DNA of 32,887 bases from Actinomycetota bacterium (GCA_010031635.1 RGZI01000010.1:1-32887), one strand, 5' to 3'. Numbered from the stretch's first letter, positions 1 through 13,382 are shown. Notes: generated by a model from the sequence alone, not told the origin. Translations and numbers: made by a program.

Positions 1-1
1 C

Positions 2-2011
2 GCTGAGTTAACTCAGCGATTACTGAATAAAGAAAAAGATGTTGTGCTCCTAGGTGCTACCGGAACTGGAAAATCTGCGACAGCCGCCTGGCTGATCGAA
101 AAATTACAACGCCCAACCCTGGTGCTTGCGCCAAATAAAACCCTTGCAGCGCAATTAACACATGAGTTCAGAGAATTACTTCCCGAAGCAGCAGTTGAAT
201 ACTTCGTTTCTTACTATGACTATTACCAGCCAGAGGCATATGTGCCGCAGACCGATACATTTATTGAAAAAGATTCATCTATAAACTCGGAAGTTGAACG
301 ATTGCGATATTCGGCAACTCATTCCTTACTCACCCGCAGAGATGTAATAGTCGTTTCGACTGTCTCATGCATTTACGGATTAGGTACGCCGCAAGAGTAT
401 GTAGATGCGATGCTAGAGCTAAATGTTGGAGATACTTTTGAGCGCAATAAACTTTTACGCCGATTTGTGGATATGCAGTATGCGCGAAATGACGTGGCTT
501 TTGAGCGTGGCACTTTTCGGGTGAGAGGCGACACAATTGAGATTATTCCGGTGTACCAAGAGACCGCTTTACGTATAGAGATGTTCGGGGATGAGATTGA
601 AAGAATTTTAACTCTTCACCCGATTACCGGAGAAGTTTTAGCCGAAGATACGCAAGCTTTCATTTTTCCAGCATCACACTACGCAGCTAGTAAAGAAACA
701 ATGGAGCGGGCGATTTCTGAGATAGAGATTGAGCTTGCGGAACAATTAGCACTATTTGAAAAACAGGGCAAACTTTTAGAAGCCCAGCGGCTTCGAATGC
801 GCACAACTTTTGATATAGAAATGATAAGGCAACTGGGTTATTGCTCTGGGATTGAAAATTATTCTAGGCAGATCGATGGACGAGTACCAGGCTCAGCACC
901 TAACTGCTTATTAGATTATTTTCCAGAGGATTTTCTATGCATCATTGATGAGTCACATGTAACTGTTCCGCAGATAGGCGCAATGTTTGAGGGAGATTCA
1001 TCTAGAAAACGCACATTAGTTGAACATGGTTTCAGATTGCCAAGTGCAATGGATAACAGACCATTGAAGTGGGCAGAATTTTTAGAAAGAGTTGACCAAA
1101 AAGTTTACCTTTCAGCAACTCCAGGAAAATATGAAATGGGAGTAACTGCTGGTGTTGTTGAACAGGTGATCAGACCAACAGGATTAATTGATCCAAAAAT
1201 TGTTCTAAAACCAACAACCGGTCAAGTTGATGATTTAATTGCACAAATAAGAATTAGAAGCGAAAAAAACGAGAGAGTGCTAGTTACAACTTTAACTAAA
1301 AAAATGTCAGAAGATTTAACAGATTATTTGTTAGAGATGGATATTCGGGTTAGATACTTACATTCAGAGGTTGATACTTTGCGACGAGTTGAACTCTTGA
1401 GAGAATTACGATTGGGTGAATATGACGTCTTAATTGGCATTAACTTATTACGTGAAGGGTTGGACTTACCTGAAGTATCACTTGTGGCAATTTTGGATGC
1501 AGATAAAGAGGGATTCTTAAGATCTACAACTTCGCTTATTCAGACGATAGGTAGAGCCGCAAGAAACGTTTCCGGTGAAGTTCATATGTATGCCGATAAA
1601 GTTACAGATTCCATGCAAAGAGCAATCGATGAGACCAATAGGCGTAGGGAAAAACAAGTCGCATACAACACTGAAAGAGGATTGGATCCACAACCACTGC
1701 GTAAGCGCATAGCTGACATCACCGATTCAATAACAAGGGAAGAGGAGGATTCTGAGCAGTTAATGGCCAAAGCGGGCCGGAATAATCGAAGCTCAGATCC
1801 TTCAATAGGAGGATTCAAGAGCAAGAATATTCTCGCTGGGAAAGGGGGAGCCGCATTACCTAAGATGGAGTTATTGGACCTTATTGAATCCTTGACCGCT
1901 CAAATGCGTTCAGCTGCTGAAAACCTACATTTTGAGTTAGCTGCGCGTTTACGAGATGAGATTCATGAATTAAAACGGGAATTACGCGGAATGGAGACGG
2001 CCGGATTATGA
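2..2011 (+). CDS. uvrB: Excinuclease ABC subunit UvrB (5' end truncated by window start)
   Basis: In-frame codons run to the window edge ([34 protein letters not shown]). Walker [35 protein letters not shown] and a C-terminal UVR-like region are present. The GTG at 44 lies inside the conserved N-terminus, so the true start is upstream of the window. Confidence 0.97.
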   Translation, partial: AELTQRLLNKEKDVVLLGATGTGKSATAAWLIEKLQRPTLVLAPNKTLAAQLTHEFRELLPEAAVEYFVSYYDYYQPEAYVPQTDTFIEKDSSINSEVERLRYSATHSLLTRRDVIVVSTVSCIYGLGTPQEYVDAMLELNVGDTFERNKLLRRFVDMQYARNDVAFERGTFRVRGDTIEIIPVYQETALRIEMFGDEIERILTLHPITGEVLAEDTQAFIFPASHYAASKETMERAISEIEIELAEQLALFEKQGKLLEAQRLRMRTTFDIEMIRQLGYCSGIENYSRQIDGRVPGSAPNCLLDYFPEDFLCIIDESHVTVPQIGAMFEGDSSRKRTLVEHGFRLPSAMDNRPLKWAEFLERVDQKVYLSATPGKYEMGVTAGVVEQVIRPTGLIDPKIVLKPTTGQVDDLIAQIRIRSEKNERVLVTTLTKKMSEDLTDYLLEMDIRVRYLHSEVDTLRRVELLRELRLGEYDVLIGINLLREGLDLPEVSLVAILDADKEGFLRSTTSLIQTIGRAARNVSGEVHMYADKVTDSMQRAIDETNRRREKQVAYNTERGLDPQPLRKRIADITDSITREEEDSEQLMAKAGRNNRSSDPSIGGFKSKNILAGKGGAALPKMELLDLIESLTAQMRSAAENLHFELAARLRDEIHELKRELRGMETAGL

Positions 2012-4860
2012 GCGACCACCTGATTGTACGCGGAGCGCGGGAGCATAATCTAAAGAATATTTCAATTGAAATTCCGCGAAACTCACTTGTGGTTTTTACC
2101 GGCTTATCTGGCTCTGGTAAATCAAGTTTAGCTTTCGATACTATTTTCGCCGAAGGCCAGCGGCGATATGTTGAATCTTTAAGTGCATATGCGAGACAAT
2201 TTTTGGGCCAATTGGATAAACCTGATGTTGATTTTATAGAAGGGCTTTCACCGGCTGTTTCAATCGATCAAAAGTCAACAAACCGAAACCCAAGATCAAC
2301 TGTTGGAACAATTACTGAAGTTTATGATTATTTTAGATTGCTTTATGCGCGAGCAGGTAAACCTCATTGTCCTAAGTGTGGAGAAGAAGTCTCTCGTCAA
2401 TCACCCCAACAGATAGTTGACCAGATTTTGACGCTTCCAGATGAAACAAAGTTTCATGTTCTTGCACCAATCGTGCGCGCACGTAAAGGCGAATTCGTAG
2501 ATCTATTTAAAGATTTAACTTTACAAGGATTCTCAAGAGCAAGAGTAGACGGAAAAGTATTTACGTTAGATGAGATTCCAGAACTTAAGAAGCAAGAAAA
2601 ACACACAATTGAAGTGGTAGTTGATAGATTAAGCGCAAAAGCTAGCTCACAACAAAGATTAACTGATTCAGTAGAAACTGCATTGAAACTTGCTAATGGA
2701 ATTGTGATTCTTGAATTTGTTGACGAACCAGTCAAATCTCCAAATCGGGAAAAAAGTTTTAGTGAAAAAATGGCATGTATGAACTGTGAGATATCAATCG
2801 AGGAGTTTGAACCAAGATCCTTTTCTTTTAACTCACCTTTTGGTGCTTGTGGAGAATGCGATGGAATCGGAACGCGGCTAGTAGTAGATGAGGAGTTGGT
2901 GATTCCAGATGATTCGATTTCAATCGCTGAAGGAGCCATTGCACCTTGGTCTATTGGTACCAGTTCTGAATATTTTGAAAGGTTATTAGAAGGTTTAGGC
3001 AAGGAACTTACTTTTTCTATGGATGCGCCTTGGAAAAAATTAAGCGCTAAAGTAAAAGATGCAATTCTTAATGGTTATGACTTCGAAGTTCATGTTAAAT
3101 ATCGGAATCGTTATGGTCGAACTCGCCAATACACAACTGGATTTGAAGGCGTACTACCATTTCTGGAACGCCGTCATGGTGAAACCGATAGCGACCAAAG
3201 TAGAGATCGACTTGAAGCCTTCATGCGTCAAACACCTTGCGCGGTGTGTAAAGGCGCAAGACTCAAAAGTGAAATTTTGGCGGTAACACTGGATGGTTTA
3301 AATATTGCCCAACTTTGCGCATTGCCGATAAATGAATGTGCTAAATTTTTACAGAAACTTACTCTAGGTAAAAGAGAGCGCCAAATCGCTGAACGAGTAT
3401 TAAAAGAAGTTAATGCCCGTTTAGGTTTTCTCTTAGATGTGGGACTTGATTATTTATCTTTAGATCGACCAGCAGGATCATTATCAGGTGGTGAAGCTCA
3501 GCGCATTCGGTTGGCAACCCAAATTGGCTCAGGCTTGGTAGGAGTCCTTTATGTTCTAGATGAACCAAGCATCGGTTTGCATCAACGCGATAATGTGAGA
3601 TTAATTGAAACTCTGACCAGGTTGCGGGATCTTGGAAATACTTTAATTGTCGTTGAACATGATGAAGAAACTATTAGAGCAGCAGATTGGATTGTAGATA
3701 TTGGACCCGGCGCAGGGGAGCACGGTGGGGAAGTAGTTGTTTCGGGAGATTATAAATCTTTGCTTGCAGAGAAAAAATCAATAACCGGAGCATATCTTTC
3801 AGGTAGAAGAAATATCGATATCCCCAAAAAGCGCAGAGCCATAGATCCAAAAAGGCAACTGGTTGTTAAAGCTGCACGAGAGAACAATTTGCAAAATATT
3901 GACGTATCTTTTCCTTTGTCTACTTTTATCGCAGTAACTGGAGTAAGTGGATCTGGTAAATCAACGTTAGTAAATGAAATTTTATATACATCTTTAGCAA
4001 ATAAATTAAACGGTGCTCGAATGGTCCCGGGACGACATCGAACAATTACTGGGGTGGATCAATTAGATAAAATTGTTCATGTTGATCAATCGCCTATTGG
4101 ACGAACACCGCGGTCAAATGCCGCAACATACACCGGGTTGTTTGACAAGGTCAGAGCCTTATTTGCGGAAACAAATGAAGCCAAGGTCCGTGGGTACCAA
4201 CAAGGAAGATTTTCCTTTAACGTCAAAGGTGGACGTTGTGAAAATTGTTCTGGGGATGGAACTATCACTATTGAGATGAATTTCTTGCCAGATGTTTACG
4301 TACCGTGTGAAGTTTGCCATGGTGCCAGATATAACCGCGAAACTCTAGAAGTGCATTACAAGGGTAAAACGATCGCAGACGTTTTAAATATGCCTATAGA
4401 GCAAGCAAATGATTTCTTTGAAGCAGTCCCAGCTATTTCAAGGTACCTGAAAACATTATGTGATGTTGGACTTGGTTATGTTCGACTAGGTCAATCGGCA
4501 CCAACTCTTTCTGGTGGAGAAGCACAGCGCGTCAAACTGGCTACTGAACTCCAACGCCGGTCAACCGGTAGAACTATCTATGTCTTAGATGAACCAACCA
4601 CGGGGCTTCATTTCGAAGATGTAAGTAAATTGCTAGTAGTTTTAAACCGATTAGTAGATGCTGGAAATACCGTGGTTGTTATTGAACATAATCTGGATGT
4701 TATTAAGTGTGCAGATTGGGTGATCGATCTTGGTCCTGAAGGAGGCTCAAGGGGAGGCAGTGTTATTGCCGTAGGCACTCCTGAGGATGTAGCTAAAGAT
4801 AAGAAAAGCTTCACTGGAGTATTTCTAAAACAAGTCTTGAGTGGGAGAAGTGGTGGCTGA
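2008..4860 (+). CDS. uvrA: Excinuclease ABC subunit UvrA
   Basis: Two ABC ATPase halves ([27 protein letters not shown]), two [18 protein letters not shown] signatures and CxxC zinc motifs; ATGA overlap with uvrB. Confidence 0.98.
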   Translation: MSDHLIVRGAREHNLKNISIEIPRNSLVVFTGLSGSGKSSLAFDTIFAEGQRRYVESLSAYARQFLGQLDKPDVDFIEGLSPAVSIDQKSTNRNPRSTVGTITEVYDYFRLLYARAGKPHCPKCGEEVSRQSPQQIVDQILTLPDETKFHVLAPIVRARKGEFVDLFKDLTLQGFSRARVDGKVFTLDEIPELKKQEKHTIEVVVDRLSAKASSQQRLTDSVETALKLANGIVILEFVDEPVKSPNREKSFSEKMACMNCEISIEEFEPRSFSFNSPFGACGECDGIGTRLVVDEELVIPDDSISIAEGAIAPWSIGTSSEYFERLLEGLGKELTFSMDAPWKKLSAKVKDAILNGYDFEVHVKYRNRYGRTRQYTTGFEGVLPFLERRHGETDSDQSRDRLEAFMRQTPCAVCKGARLKSEILAVTLDGLNIAQLCALPINECAKFLQKLTLGKRERQIAERVLKEVNARLGFLLDVGLDYLSLDRPAGSLSGGEAQRIRLATQIGSGLVGVLYVLDEPSIGLHQRDNVRLIETLTRLRDLGNTLIVVEHDEETIRAADWIVDIGPGAGEHGGEVVVSGDYKSLLAEKKSITGAYLSGRRNIDIPKKRRAIDPKRQLVVKAARENNLQNIDVSFPLSTFIAVTGVSGSGKSTLVNEILYTSLANKLNGARMVPGRHRTITGVDQLDKIVHVDQSPIGRTPRSNAATYTGLFDKVRALFAETNEAKVRGYQQGRFSFNVKGGRCENCSGDGTITIEMNFLPDVYVPCEVCHGARYNRETLEVHYKGKTIADVLNMPIEQANDFFEAVPAISRYLKTLCDVGLGYVRLGQSAPTLSGGEAQRVKLATELQRRSTGRTIYVLDEPTTGLHFEDVSKLLVVLNRLVDAGNTVVVIEHNLDVIKCADWVIDLGPEGGSRGGSVIAVGTPEDVAKDKKSFTGVFLKQVLSGRSGG

Positions 4861-6790
4861 TCCGCTTTCCTATCGACCTGAAAATATTCCAACAGACCCA
4901 GGCGTTTATAGGTTTAGAAATCCAGTGGGAAAAATTATATATGTTGGAAAAGCAAAAAATTTACGTTCAAGACTGAGTTCATATTTCCAAAAAAACTTAC
5001 CAGAAAAAACAAAACAAATGGTTTGGACGGCCTCTAGTGTTGATTGGACAATAGTAAAGAACGAGATAGAGGCGCTGCAATTAGAATTTACCTGGATCCG
5101 GAGTGAATCTCCAAGATTTAACGTAATTTTCCGTGATGATAAGTCATACCCGTATTTAGCTGTATCTAGTAAAGATAAGTATCCAAGATTATTTATCACC
5201 AGAAAAGAAAAACAAAAAGATGTTAAATATTTTGGTCCATATCCGCATGCTTGGGCATTGCGTGAACTTTACGATTTAGTACAATCATCTTTCCCGATCA
5301 GATCATGCAGTGCTGGAGTTTTTAATTCAGCAAAGAGATCCGGGCGACCATGCTTGCTTGGGTTTATCGATAAATGCGCAGCTCCATGCGTGGGAAAAAT
5401 TTCAGAGCCAGATCATGTTCAACTTACAAAAGAGCTAATTAATTTTCTCTCTGAAGACCCAAGTAAATTAATGGCAACGTTAACAAAAGAAATGGAATCT
5501 TTATCGGCAAACGAAGAATTCGAAAAAGCCGCCCGAATTAGAGATCGAGTTTCAGCTTTAGAAAAGATTTCCACTACAAATACTGTGGTTTTACCCGATC
5601 AAACTGATGCAGATATTTTTGGCCTTCATTTAGAAGAGATTGATGCAGCAGTCACTCTCTTCTTGGTTCGTAAAGGCAGAATCCTGGGTGCCCGTTCGTG
5701 GATTGTCGAACGACCAGATGAGTCAACGGCGGAAGAGATTATGGAAAAAATTCTCCTAAATCATTACTTGGTGGAAGGGTTAGAGGATTTTCCAAAAGAA
5801 GTCCTGGTTTCCTATTTGCCAGAATCAAGCAAGTCAGTCGAGGAGATCATTTCTGAACGATGTGGGCATCGTATGGAAATCAGAGTCCCTCAAAGAGGTG
5901 AGAAAAAAGAATTACATGAAACAGTTATTAGAAACTCTCAGGATGCACTGAATCGCTACCGCTTAAAAAGAACTAGCGATTTAGGCACTAGGACTCAAGC
6001 TTTAGCGCAATTGCAAGAATCTCTTGAAATGAAAGAAGCACCACTGAGAATTGAGTGTTTTGATATTTCCAATTTACAAGGCACTCAAATGGTGGCCTCA
6101 ATGGTGGTCTTCGAGGATGGAGTTCCAAAAAAATCCGAATATCGTAGATTTGAAATCAATCTCCCAGATGACGGCACTCTTGATGACACCGCAGCAATAA
6201 ATCAAGTGTTAACTCGCAGGTTAAATAGATTGAAGATCGAGAATGATTTAGAAAAAAACGAAACAGATGAGAAGTTAATTAAAAAATTTACCTACAAACC
6301 TCAACTAATTATTGTTGATGGAGGTAAGCCTCAGGTGAGTGCTGCCGCCAGAGCGTTAGCGGGTTTTGATATTACATTTTGTGGAATAGCTAAAAGGCTA
6401 GAAGAGGTCTGGCTGCCAAACCAAAAAGATCCAATCATTTTTCCACGCAATAGTGAGGCGATGTATTTAATTCAACGGATTCGCGACGAAGCCCATCGTT
6501 TTGCGATTACTTATCACCGCTCCAAACGGTCTAAAGCAATGTTGGAATCTACATTGGAAGACATCCCAGGATTGGGTCAAGCAAGAGCCCGTTCTCTCAT
6601 TACCCATTTTGGATCTGTCACAAAGTTAAGAGGGGCATCAGAGGAGCAGATTGCCCAGATTCCTGGAATTGGCAGTAAATTGGCAAAAACAATTGTGGGA
6701 TATTTGGGAGATTCTGGATTGACTGGAAAAACCCCAGCAGCGTCAGGGATCGATATGGCAACCGGGGAGATACTTGACAGCCGAGGATGA
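4853..6790 (+). CDS. uvrC: Excinuclease ABC subunit UvrC
   Basis: GIY-YIG start ([23 protein letters not shown]...[18 protein letters not shown]), UVR domain, RNase H-like region and C-terminal HhH ([18 protein letters not shown]). The GTG at 4853 gives the conserved N-terminus; the track start at 4841 is a longer alternative. Confidence 0.95.
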   Translation: MADPLSYRPENIPTDPGVYRFRNPVGKIIYVGKAKNLRSRLSSYFQKNLPEKTKQMVWTASSVDWTIVKNEIEALQLEFTWIRSESPRFNVIFRDDKSYPYLAVSSKDKYPRLFITRKEKQKDVKYFGPYPHAWALRELYDLVQSSFPIRSCSAGVFNSAKRSGRPCLLGFIDKCAAPCVGKISEPDHVQLTKELINFLSEDPSKLMATLTKEMESLSANEEFEKAARIRDRVSALEKISTTNTVVLPDQTDADIFGLHLEEIDAAVTLFLVRKGRILGARSWIVERPDESTAEEIMEKILLNHYLVEGLEDFPKEVLVSYLPESSKSVEEIISERCGHRMEIRVPQRGEKKELHETVIRNSQDALNRYRLKRTSDLGTRTQALAQLQESLEMKEAPLRIECFDISNLQGTQMVASMVVFEDGVPKKSEYRRFEINLPDDGTLDDTAAINQVLTRRLNRLKIENDLEKNETDEKLIKKFTYKPQLIIVDGGKPQVSAAARALAGFDITFCGIAKRLEEVWLPNQKDPIIFPRNSEAMYLIQRIRDEAHRFAITYHRSKRSKAMLESTLEDIPGLGQARARSLITHFGSVTKLRGASEEQIAQIPGIGSKLAKTIVGYLGDSGLTGKTPAASGIDMATGEILDSRG

Positions 6791-6852
6791 TAGTCAAGTG
6801 AGTTAGATCTGAGATTTGGACTTATCTGCCAAAACACATTTGAGGAGGGGTC

Positions 6853-7695
6853 GTGGAAGTAGTAGTTATTACCGGGATGTCAGGTGCCGGCAGATCTACA
6901 GCGGCGCATGTGCTCGAAGATAGCAATTGGTATGTCGTTGATAATTTACCTCCTGCGATGTTACTTCCACTTATTAAAGAGGTAGAAGGCGATCATCAAA
7001 AAGTTGCAGTTGTAATTGATGTACGCAGCAGAGCCTTTTTTGAAGAATTCGCTCAATCTCTTTCGGCACTTCGACAGATGGAAGTAAATGTCAGAATTTT
7101 ATTTTTAGATTCGGCTGATGAGATTTTAGTGAGAAGGTATGAAGCCACTCGTCGCCCACACCCATTGCAATCTGGAGATCGAATTTTTGATGGGGTAACT
7201 AGAGAGCGCAAATTACTCGGCGACTTAAGAGCAACAGCAGAAATTGTGTTGGACTCCAGCGCCTTAAATGTGCATCAACTTGGAAATAAGATCATCGAGG
7301 TTTTCTCGCAGATAAGTGATAGAGGAATTCATTTGTCACTACTTTCCTTCGGTTACAAATATGGAATTCCTTATGACGCTGATTTCATTTTGGATTGCCG
7401 ATTCATTCCAAATCCGCATTGGGTCCCAGAATTGCAACCTTTGTCAGGCAAAGATGGTGCCGTGGCAAAGATGGTTTTGGATAATCCAGCGACCAAAGAG
7501 TTCATTAATAACTTTTTACAACTATTTAAAGGGACTCAAGATGGTTTTTTACAAGAGGGTAAAAGGTATTTAACAATCGCAATAGGTTGCACCGGTGGGC
7601 GACATCGCAGCGTTGCTGTAGGAGAGTTCTTGGCTAATGAGTTTAAAAATCAGAAAATAGATACATCATTGAATCATCGGGATTTGGACAGATAG
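6853..7695 (+). CDS. rapZ: RNase adapter / nucleotide-binding protein RapZ
   Basis: GMSGAGRSTAAHVLED, NLPP, GCTGGRHRSVAV; strong SD GAGGAGGGG upstream of a GTG start; sits in a conserved rapZ-yvcK-whiA cluster. Confidence 0.95.
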   Translation: MEVVVITGMSGAGRSTAAHVLEDSNWYVVDNLPPAMLLPLIKEVEGDHQKVAVVIDVRSRAFFEEFAQSLSALRQMEVNVRILFLDSADEILVRRYEATRRPHPLQSGDRIFDGVTRERKLLGDLRATAEIVLDSSALNVHQLGNKIIEVFSQISDRGIHLSLLSFGYKYGIPYDADFILDCRFIPNPHWVPELQPLSGKDGAVAKMVLDNPATKEFINNFLQLFKGTQDGFLQEGKRYLTIAIGCTGGRHRSVAVGEFLANEFKNQKIDTSLNHRDLDR

Positions 7696-8624
7696 TGAAC
7701 TCTCGAATAGTTGCATTTGGTGGCGGTCATGGGTTGGCCGCAACTTTAAGTGCTTTGCGGGAAATTAGTAATGAGATTACGGCCGTTGTCACAGTGGCCG
7801 ACAATGGCGGATCGAGTGGTCAACTTCGCGCTGAATTTGGAATCATGCCACCTGGGGATTTGCGAATGGCGTTAACTGCACTTTGTGCGGATGATGAGTG
7901 GGGTAGTGGATGGGCCGAGGCATTGCAACACCGGTTTGAAAGCGAAGGAGCGTTAAATGGTCACGCTTTAGGGAATTTATTATTAACAGCGCTTTGGAAT
8001 TTAAATAATGACCCGGTTGTTGGTTTAGACAAAGTAGGGGAACTTTTAAGAATTGTCGGACGAGTACTTCCAATGGCTGCGATCCCAATTGAGATCGAAG
8101 CTACTTTGAAACCACTTTCAATTGGTCAGGAAGCAAGAGTGATACGTGGACAAGTTCAAGTTGCAGCGGCAGCTGGTGAAGTTACCAGCGTCCGCTTAAT
8201 CCCGGATTCTCCACCAGTTTTACCAGAGGTACTCAAAGCAATTGAGAAGGCTGATTGGGTAACTCTTGGACCTGGTTCTTGGTACTCCAGCGTGCTACCG
8301 CACCTACTTGTTCCACAAATTCGGACCGCCTTGGCTGATTCAAAAGCCAAGGTAATTGTATTTTTAAATCTTGATGCTCGATCAATTAAAGATGAAGCCA
8401 GTGCTCTTTCACCTGAAGTTCAATTTGAATTTCTGAAAACTCATGCACCAGAGGTGAAAATCGACTACCTTGTCGCTGACAACTCAATAAATACTCCTGG
8501 ATTAGAGGCGATTGCGCAAAAGTATGGTGCGCAGTTGGTACTAAGTGATTTAGCCCACCATCCAGGAAGCGATCAACATGATCGTTTCAAGGTACTTTCC
8601 ACCCTAAAGAAATTGATTGGATAG
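7695..8624 (+). CDS. yvcK: YvcK family gluconeogenesis factor (CofD-like)
   Basis: AFGGGHGLAATLSALR, TVADNGGSSGQLR, PPGDLRMAL, NGHALGNLLL, LGPGSWYSSVLPHLLV; conserved neighbourhood. Confidence 0.94.
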   Translation: MNSRIVAFGGGHGLAATLSALREISNEITAVVTVADNGGSSGQLRAEFGIMPPGDLRMALTALCADDEWGSGWAEALQHRFESEGALNGHALGNLLLTALWNLNNDPVVGLDKVGELLRIVGRVLPMAAIPIEIEATLKPLSIGQEARVIRGQVQVAAAAGEVTSVRLIPDSPPVLPEVLKAIEKADWVTLGPGSWYSSVLPHLLVPQIRTALADSKAKVIVFLNLDARSIKDEASALSPEVQFEFLKTHAPEVKIDYLVADNSINTPGLEAIAQKYGAQLVLSDLAHHPGSDQHDRFKVLSTLKKLIG

Positions 8625-8639
8625 TTGAATGGCAATTAA

Positions 8640-9629
8640 ATGGCAATGACAGCAGCAGTGAAAGATGAGTTGAGCCGTTTGGCGGTTTCAAAGCCATGCT
8701 GTCGAAAAGCAGAAGTTTCGGCATTACTTAGATTTGCCGGGGGATTGCATTTAACAGGTGGGAAAGTTGTTGTTGAGGTTGAATTAGATACTGCGCAAAG
8801 TGCCAGGCGGCTTAGAAAAGAAATTTCCGAAGTTTATGGACATGAAAGTGATTTAACTGTTGTGTCACCGGGTGGAATGCGTAAAGCAAGTCGTTACATG
8901 GTGCGAGTTGCCGATACAGGTGAGGCTCTTGCCAGACAGACCGGTTTAATTGATTCAAATGGCAGACCAATTCGAGGACTTCCACCACAAGTTGTTTCGG
9001 CTGCTAAATGCGATGCAGAAGCGGCTTGGCGAGGTGCATTTCTTGCACACGGTTCATTAACTGAACCAGGAAGATCTTCGGCATTAGAGATAACTGCACC
9101 AGGACCAGAAGCGGCATTGGCTTTGGTCGGTGCAGCAAGAAGATTGGGAATTACCGCAAAAGCTCGTGAAGTTAGAGGCGTAGATCGAGTCGTACTTCGT
9201 GATGGAGATGCAATTGGTGCCCTACTTACATTAATGGGCGCACATGAAAGTGTTCTTGCATGGGAAGAACGCAGAATGCGCCGTGAAGTGCGTGCTACTG
9301 CAAATCGATTAGCCAATTTCGATGATGCAAATTTACGTAGGTCGGCTAGGGCTGCAGTTGCTGCCGCTGCAAGAGTTGCTCGTGCGATTGAAATATTGGG
9401 TGAGGATATTCCGCAACATCTACTGGAAGCCGGTCAACTTCGGATAGAACATGGTCAAGCAAGTCTTGAAGAACTTGGATCGTTGGCAACCCCACCAATG
9501 ACAAAGGATGCAATCGCTGGTCGGATTCGACGTTTATTGGCCATGGCAGATAAACGGGCCACTGAATTGGGAATTGCAGATACAGAGGCTGGAATACCAG
9601 CAGAATTGCTAGAAGATTCTCAGGATTGA
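8640..9629 (+). CDS. whiA: Sporulation/cell-division regulator WhiA
   Basis: [83 protein letters not shown]; highly conserved with actinobacterial WhiA. Confidence 0.97.
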   Translation: MAMTAAVKDELSRLAVSKPCCRKAEVSALLRFAGGLHLTGGKVVVEVELDTAQSARRLRKEISEVYGHESDLTVVSPGGMRKASRYMVRVADTGEALARQTGLIDSNGRPIRGLPPQVVSAAKCDAEAAWRGAFLAHGSLTEPGRSSALEITAPGPEAALALVGAARRLGITAKAREVRGVDRVVLRDGDAIGALLTLMGAHESVLAWEERRMRREVRATANRLANFDDANLRRSARAAVAAAARVARAIEILGEDIPQHLLEAGQLRIEHGQASLEELGSLATPPMTKDAIAGRIRRLLAMADKRATELGIADTEAGIPAELLEDSQD

Positions 9630-9693
9630 GCGTAATGCGCGATTTGTTGAAATGCTAAGATTGGAAAATCTACATAGAAGTTAAAAGAAGTAA

Positions 9694-10740
<1,047 letters not shown>

Positions 10741-10753
10741 GTAACTATTGAAA

Positions 10754-11929
10754 ATGAGAACTCTTACTGATTTAGACTACGCAGGCAAATCAGTAATTTT
10801 GCGTTGTGATTTAAATGTGCCGCTAGAAGGAAATGTAATTACAGATGACGGTCGAATCAAGGCATCCTTACCTACGATTCAATATCTATTAAATGCTGGT
10901 GCAAAAATTACAATTTTGGCCCATTTAGGACGTCCGAAAAATGGTTTTGAAGCAGCATTTTCGCTTGCTCCAGTTGCAAAGAGATTAAGTGAATTATTAA
11001 ATGAACCAGTTGGGCTAGCCAAGGACTTGGTTGAGTTAAGCGCTACCCCAAAAGAAATACATAAAGTACGGATGCTAGAAAATATTCGGTTTTTCTCCCA
11101 AGAAACAAGTAAGGACGAGAAAGAGCGAGTACTTTTTGCAACTCATTTAGCAGAGTTTGGTGAGATATACGTTGGAGATGGATTTGGAGCGGTGCACCGT
11201 AAACACGCATCTGTTTATGAATTGCCAAATTTGTTACCAAATGTTGCGGGCAGGTTGATCGTGGCGGAAGTTGAGGTGCTAAAAAAATTAACGGTAGATC
11301 CAGTCAGACCTTATGCAGTTGTGCTCGGTGGAGCCAAAGTCGCAGACAAAATCGGTGTAATTTCAAACTTACTCGAAAAAGTAGATTTGCTGGCGGTAGG
11401 TGGAGGCATGGTTTTCACATTCATCAGCGCACTTGGCCATGAGATCGGCAAAAGTATGGTGGATTTAGAGTTAATTAACGATGTAAAGGCCATCATTAAA
11501 CGCGCAAATGATCTTAATGTTAAATTATTGCTACCAACAGATGTAGTTGTAGCACCAGATTTTTCAAAAGATTCTCCTGCGTCAATTGTTTCCATCAGCA
11601 ATATTCCAGTAGATCAAATCGGACTCGATATCGGACCAGATTCGGCAAAAGCTTATGCTTTAGCATTGCAAGGTTGCGAAACTGTTTTTTGGAATGGCCC
11701 TATGGGCGTTTTTGAATTTCCAGCTTTTGCCAATGGCACAAAAGCAGTTGCGCAGGCACTTAGTGAAATATCTGGCTTTTGTGTCGTGGGTGGTGGAGAT
11801 TCTGCGGCAGCTATCCGTACGATGGGCTTTGATGATGCACAATTTGGTTACATATCAACCGGAGGCGGAGCCTCATTGGAATACCTCGAAGGAAAACTCC
11901 TTCCTGGATTAGTTGCACTGGAGTCTTGA
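10754..11929 (+). CDS. pgk: Phosphoglycerate kinase
   Basis: VILRCDLNVPL, LAHLGRPK, VLGGAKVADKIGVI, WNGPMGVFE, GGGDSAAAI. A TTG at 10748 is an alternative start. Confidence 0.97.
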   Translation: MRTLTDLDYAGKSVILRCDLNVPLEGNVITDDGRIKASLPTIQYLLNAGAKITILAHLGRPKNGFEAAFSLAPVAKRLSELLNEPVGLAKDLVELSATPKEIHKVRMLENIRFFSQETSKDEKERVLFATHLAEFGEIYVGDGFGAVHRKHASVYELPNLLPNVAGRLIVAEVEVLKKLTVDPVRPYAVVLGGAKVADKIGVISNLLEKVDLLAVGGGMVFTFISALGHEIGKSMVDLELINDVKAIIKRANDLNVKLLLPTDVVVAPDFSKDSPASIVSISNIPVDQIGLDIGPDSAKAYALALQGCETVFWNGPMGVFEFPAFANGTKAVAQALSEISGFCVVGGGDSAAAIRTMGFDDAQFGYISTGGGASLEYLEGKLLPGLVALES

Positions 11930-12699
11930 TGTCGCGTAAGCCTTTGATAGCTGGTAACTGGAAGATGAATCTAAATCATCTTGAAGCGATCGCCGTTGTG
12001 CAAAAACTGGCATTCATGATTGACGACAAAGATTTTGATGCTGTTGATGTTGCTGTAATTCCACCATTTACCGACATCCGTTCAGTGCAGACTTTGATTG
12101 ACGGAGATCGTTTACGTCTACTTTTTGGGGCACAGGACTTATCTCCTAAAAATTCAGGTGCATTTACTGGTGATATTTCTGGAGTAATGCTGGCAAAACT
12201 TGGCTGTACATTTGTAATTGTTGGACATAGTGAAAGACGTGAGCATCACAATGAGGATGATTCGATGGTCAACAGTAAAGTTAAAGCAGCATTAGCAAAT
12301 GGAATTTCGCCAATTTTGTGTGTGGGGGAAAGCGCTGCGATACGAGCCGAAAATGGAGAAGTTGCACATGTAATTTCACAATTAAAGGCAGCGTTAAGTG
12401 GGATAACACCGGCACAAGTTAAAAAGATTGTGATTGCGTATGAGCCGATCTGGGCTATTGGGACCGGGACTGTGGCAACGTCAGAAGATGCGCAAAATAT
12501 GGCTCAAGCCATCAGGGCTCAAATATCAAAATCAGCCGGAGCTGAAATCGGGGAAAGCATGCGGATTCTCTACGGGGGATCAGTTAAATCTGGAACTATT
12601 CGCGAGATTATGGTCGGAGCCGACGTGGATGGCGCATTAGTTGGGGGAGCCAGCCTTGAACCTGAGGAGTTTGCCCGGATCGCTAAATTTCACCGGTAG
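11929..12699 (+). CDS. tpiA: Triosephosphate isomerase
   Basis: PLIAGNWKMN, VIVGHSERRE, AYEPIWAIGTG, YGGSVK; start overlaps the pgk stop. Confidence 0.97.
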   Translation: MSRKPLIAGNWKMNLNHLEAIAVVQKLAFMIDDKDFDAVDVAVIPPFTDIRSVQTLIDGDRLRLLFGAQDLSPKNSGAFTGDISGVMLAKLGCTFVIVGHSERREHHNEDDSMVNSKVKAALANGISPILCVGESAAIRAENGEVAHVISQLKAALSGITPAQVKKIVIAYEPIWAIGTGTVATSEDAQNMAQAIRAQISKSAGAEIGESMRILYGGSVKSGTIREIMVGADVDGALVGGASLEPEEFARIAKFHR

Positions 12700-12761
12700 A
12701 CTCTTACCATTGCCTGGCTGAGGGTCTAAAGCCAACGGATGAAGAAAATTAGGGAGTTGCA

Positions 12762-12992
12762 ATGGTCTTGGGATTATCTATATTTTTGATGGCCTTGAGC
12801 GCATTGATGATTTTGTTGGTATTGCTTCATAAGGGCAAAGGCAGCGGATTATCTGATCTATTTGGTGGGGGAGTCTCCTCAAATTACGGTGGGTCATCTG
12901 TAGTTGAACGCAACCTTGATCGCATCACAATCGTTGCTGGTGGTTTGTGGTTTGCTTCTATCGTGGCATTAAGTTTGTTATTAAAAAAGTAA
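12762..12992 (+). CDS. secG: Preprotein translocase subunit SecG
   Basis: Two TM helices flanking LLHKGKGSGLSDLFGGG; conserved tpiA-secG order. Confidence 0.93.
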   Translation: MVLGLSIFLMALSALMILLVLLHKGKGSGLSDLFGGGVSSNYGGSSVVERNLDRITIVAGGLWFASIVALSLLLKK

Positions 12993-13037
12993 GTAACTTT
13001 TAATTAAGTTAATTAGAGAAAGCAAAAGGAGCAGTAA

Positions 13038-13382
13038 ATGGCTGGTGGAAGCGCAATTCGCGGAAGTCGCGTCGGAGCAGGCCCAATGGGTGAAGCAGAA
13101 CGTGGCGATGCAATAGCTAGATTTCGCATCTCGTATTGGTGTGCAAATGACCATGAAACCAGACCATCTTTTGCCGACGATGGTTCAGTAACTCCACCAG
13201 AAGAGTGGGATTGCCCTCGTTGTGGATTTCCAGCCGGCCGTGATCGCAGTGCTCCGCCAAAGCCAATTAAAAATGAACCTTATAAAACTCATTTGGCTTA
13301 TGTGAAAGAGCGCAGAACAGATACCGAAGGCGCTGCTTTGCTAGAGGAAGCTCTTAAAAGACTTCGCGGAGAGATTGATTAA
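13038..13382 (+). CDS. rbpA: RNA polymerase-binding protein RbpA
   Basis: MAGGSAIRGSRVGAGPMGEAERGDAIARFRISYWCANDHETRPSFA...WDCPRCGFPAGRD...KTHLAYVKERRT; actinobacteria-specific family. Confidence 0.95.
   Translation: MAGGSAIRGSRVGAGPMGEAERGDAIARFRISYWCANDHETRPSFADDGSVTPPEEWDCPRCGFPAGRDRSAPPKPIKNEPYKTHLAYVKERRTDTEGAALLEEALKRLRGEID

Noticed and set aside
2454-3002. 182-aa antisense ORF inside uvrA
   Set aside because: Fully antisense to conserved uvrA coding sequence; Ser/Thr-rich translation with no recognisable domain or SD. Shadow ORF.
6877-6900. RapZ Walker A with Arg in place of Lys (GMSGAGRS)
   Set aside because: As I recall, actinobacterial RapZ orthologues commonly carry GRS here, so it is not unusual.
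8894-9316. 140-aa antisense ORF inside whiA
   Set aside because: Shadow of highly conserved whiA codons; Arg/Ser/Ala-rich, no family resemblance.
9647-9670. Possible promoter TTGAAA-N18-TACATA upstream of gap
   Set aside because: Weak -10 match in an AT-rich intergenic region; not supportable without TSS data.
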